The notes beneath the pieces are model-generated. The model was not told the origin of the DNA. It made no database searches and saw nothing but the letters and a program-made list of their open reading frames with translations. A stretch of DNA of 5,504 nt. It comes from Candidatus Latescibacterota bacterium (GTDB lineage: Bacteria; Latescibacterota; Latescibacteria; Latescibacterales; Latescibacteraceae). Position 1 is the first letter of the stretch, and every line of letters starts with the position of its first letter. The stretch lies in the NCBI GenBank assembly GCA_018656855.1, contig JABHYP010000300.1, positions 1 through 5,504 on the forward strand, written 5' to 3'. This document shows positions 5,223 through 5,504 of this stretch, in pieces. The translations under genes were made by a program, and so were the position numbers.

Positions 5223-5504
5223 ATGAATACAATAAAAATTCTTTTTGTTATAACTCTTCTGGTATATGCCTGCAATTTATCCGCTTGCAGTAATATATCG
5301 GCTATGTTGCGCTCTCCGGCGTCCCGTACGGGAGCGACATTCATGCAGGCGCTGCCAAACGCTGAATATCCGATTGATGTTGCTTTAACAGGTAAAGCTC
5401 AGTTGAAGGACGGAGTTTTTGAAGAAACTGTCGTTCCGGGTTCTGCCACAAAAACAAGAATCTCACTTACCGGCAAGCAAGACACAGGAGACCTTAATGG
5501 CGAC
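5223..5504 (+). CDS. Secreted lipoprotein (partial, C-terminus off the right edge)
   Basis: An open frame of 94 codons runs to the window edge without a stop. The N-terminus is a lipoprotein signal: Lys5, a hydrophobic stretch (residues 6-16) and a perfect lipobox LSAC (19-22), so Cys22 should be lipidated after signal peptidase II cleavage. A second possible box, VYAC, sits at 14-17. After the +1 Cys comes SNISAM, with no Asp at +2, so outer-membrane delivery is likely in a Gram-negative host (inference). The mature part has YPIDVALTGKAQLKDGVF (48-65), PGSATKTRISLTG (72-84) and GDLNGD (89-94). From memory this matches a family of uncharacterised bacterial lipoproteins in which GDLNGDG is followed by an acidic, beta-rich domain. 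GDLNGD also resembles a Ca2+-binding or dockerin-like loop, but the motif is cut off at the edge. Strong GGAGG before the start. Function unknown. Confidence 0.85.
   Translation, partial: MNTIKILFVITLLVYACNLSACSNISAMLRSPASRTGATFMQALPNAEYPIDVALTGKAQLKDGVFEETVVPGSATKTRISLTGKQDTGDLNGD

Overview
The window is about 5.5 kb of bacterial DNA with moderate to low GC and AT-rich spacers. It carries five protein genes. Two of them run off the window edges. No rRNA, tRNA, CRISPR array, transposase or recombinase gene was seen. Good Shine-Dalgarno sequences (AGGAGG, GGAGG, AGGGGA) precede three of the genes. The last gene has a lipoprotein signal and the first has a Sec-type signal peptide. The secreted propeller-like protein resembles, from memory only, proteins common in Planctomycetota/Lentisphaerota-type bacteria. 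A Gram-negative environmental or gut bacterium, perhaps of the PVC group, is a reasonable but weak guess.

Left part (1-1328): a secreted, probably beta-propeller protein is encoded on the minus strand. It starts at a TTG near 1073 and its C-terminus lies beyond the left edge. An AT-rich divergent spacer of about 255 bp separates it from a plus-strand gene for a tandem-GNAT acetyltransferase (1329-2312). A good sigma70-type promoter (1233-1261) stands before the GNAT gene.

Middle (2313-3959): a class I SAM-dependent methyltransferase with a hydrophobic, probably membrane-bound C-terminal tail (2452-3303) is followed by a spacer of about 650 bp without genes. This spacer is dense in structured elements. 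It holds a long imperfect palindrome (3402-3463), a GC-rich hairpin-forming element with alternating CTTTG/CAAAG arms (3500-3595), a bulged hairpin (3685-3712), a perfect AT palindrome (3714-3728) and a GC-rich triplicated short motif (3794-3819). It looks like one or more dispersed intergenic repeats. It ends in a strong promoter overlapped by two short palindromes (3830-3878).

Right part (3960-5504): a CoiA-like protein with several zinc-knuckle pairs and a PD-(D/E)XK-like core (3960-4946) stands alone. It is followed by a 276-bp spacer with inverted repeats and then the 5' part of a lipoprotein gene (5223 to the right edge). The genes do not form an obvious operon or a shared pathway. The gaps between them are large, and each looks like a separate transcription unit. 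The most noteworthy parts are the isolated CoiA-like gene and the structured repeat island upstream of it.
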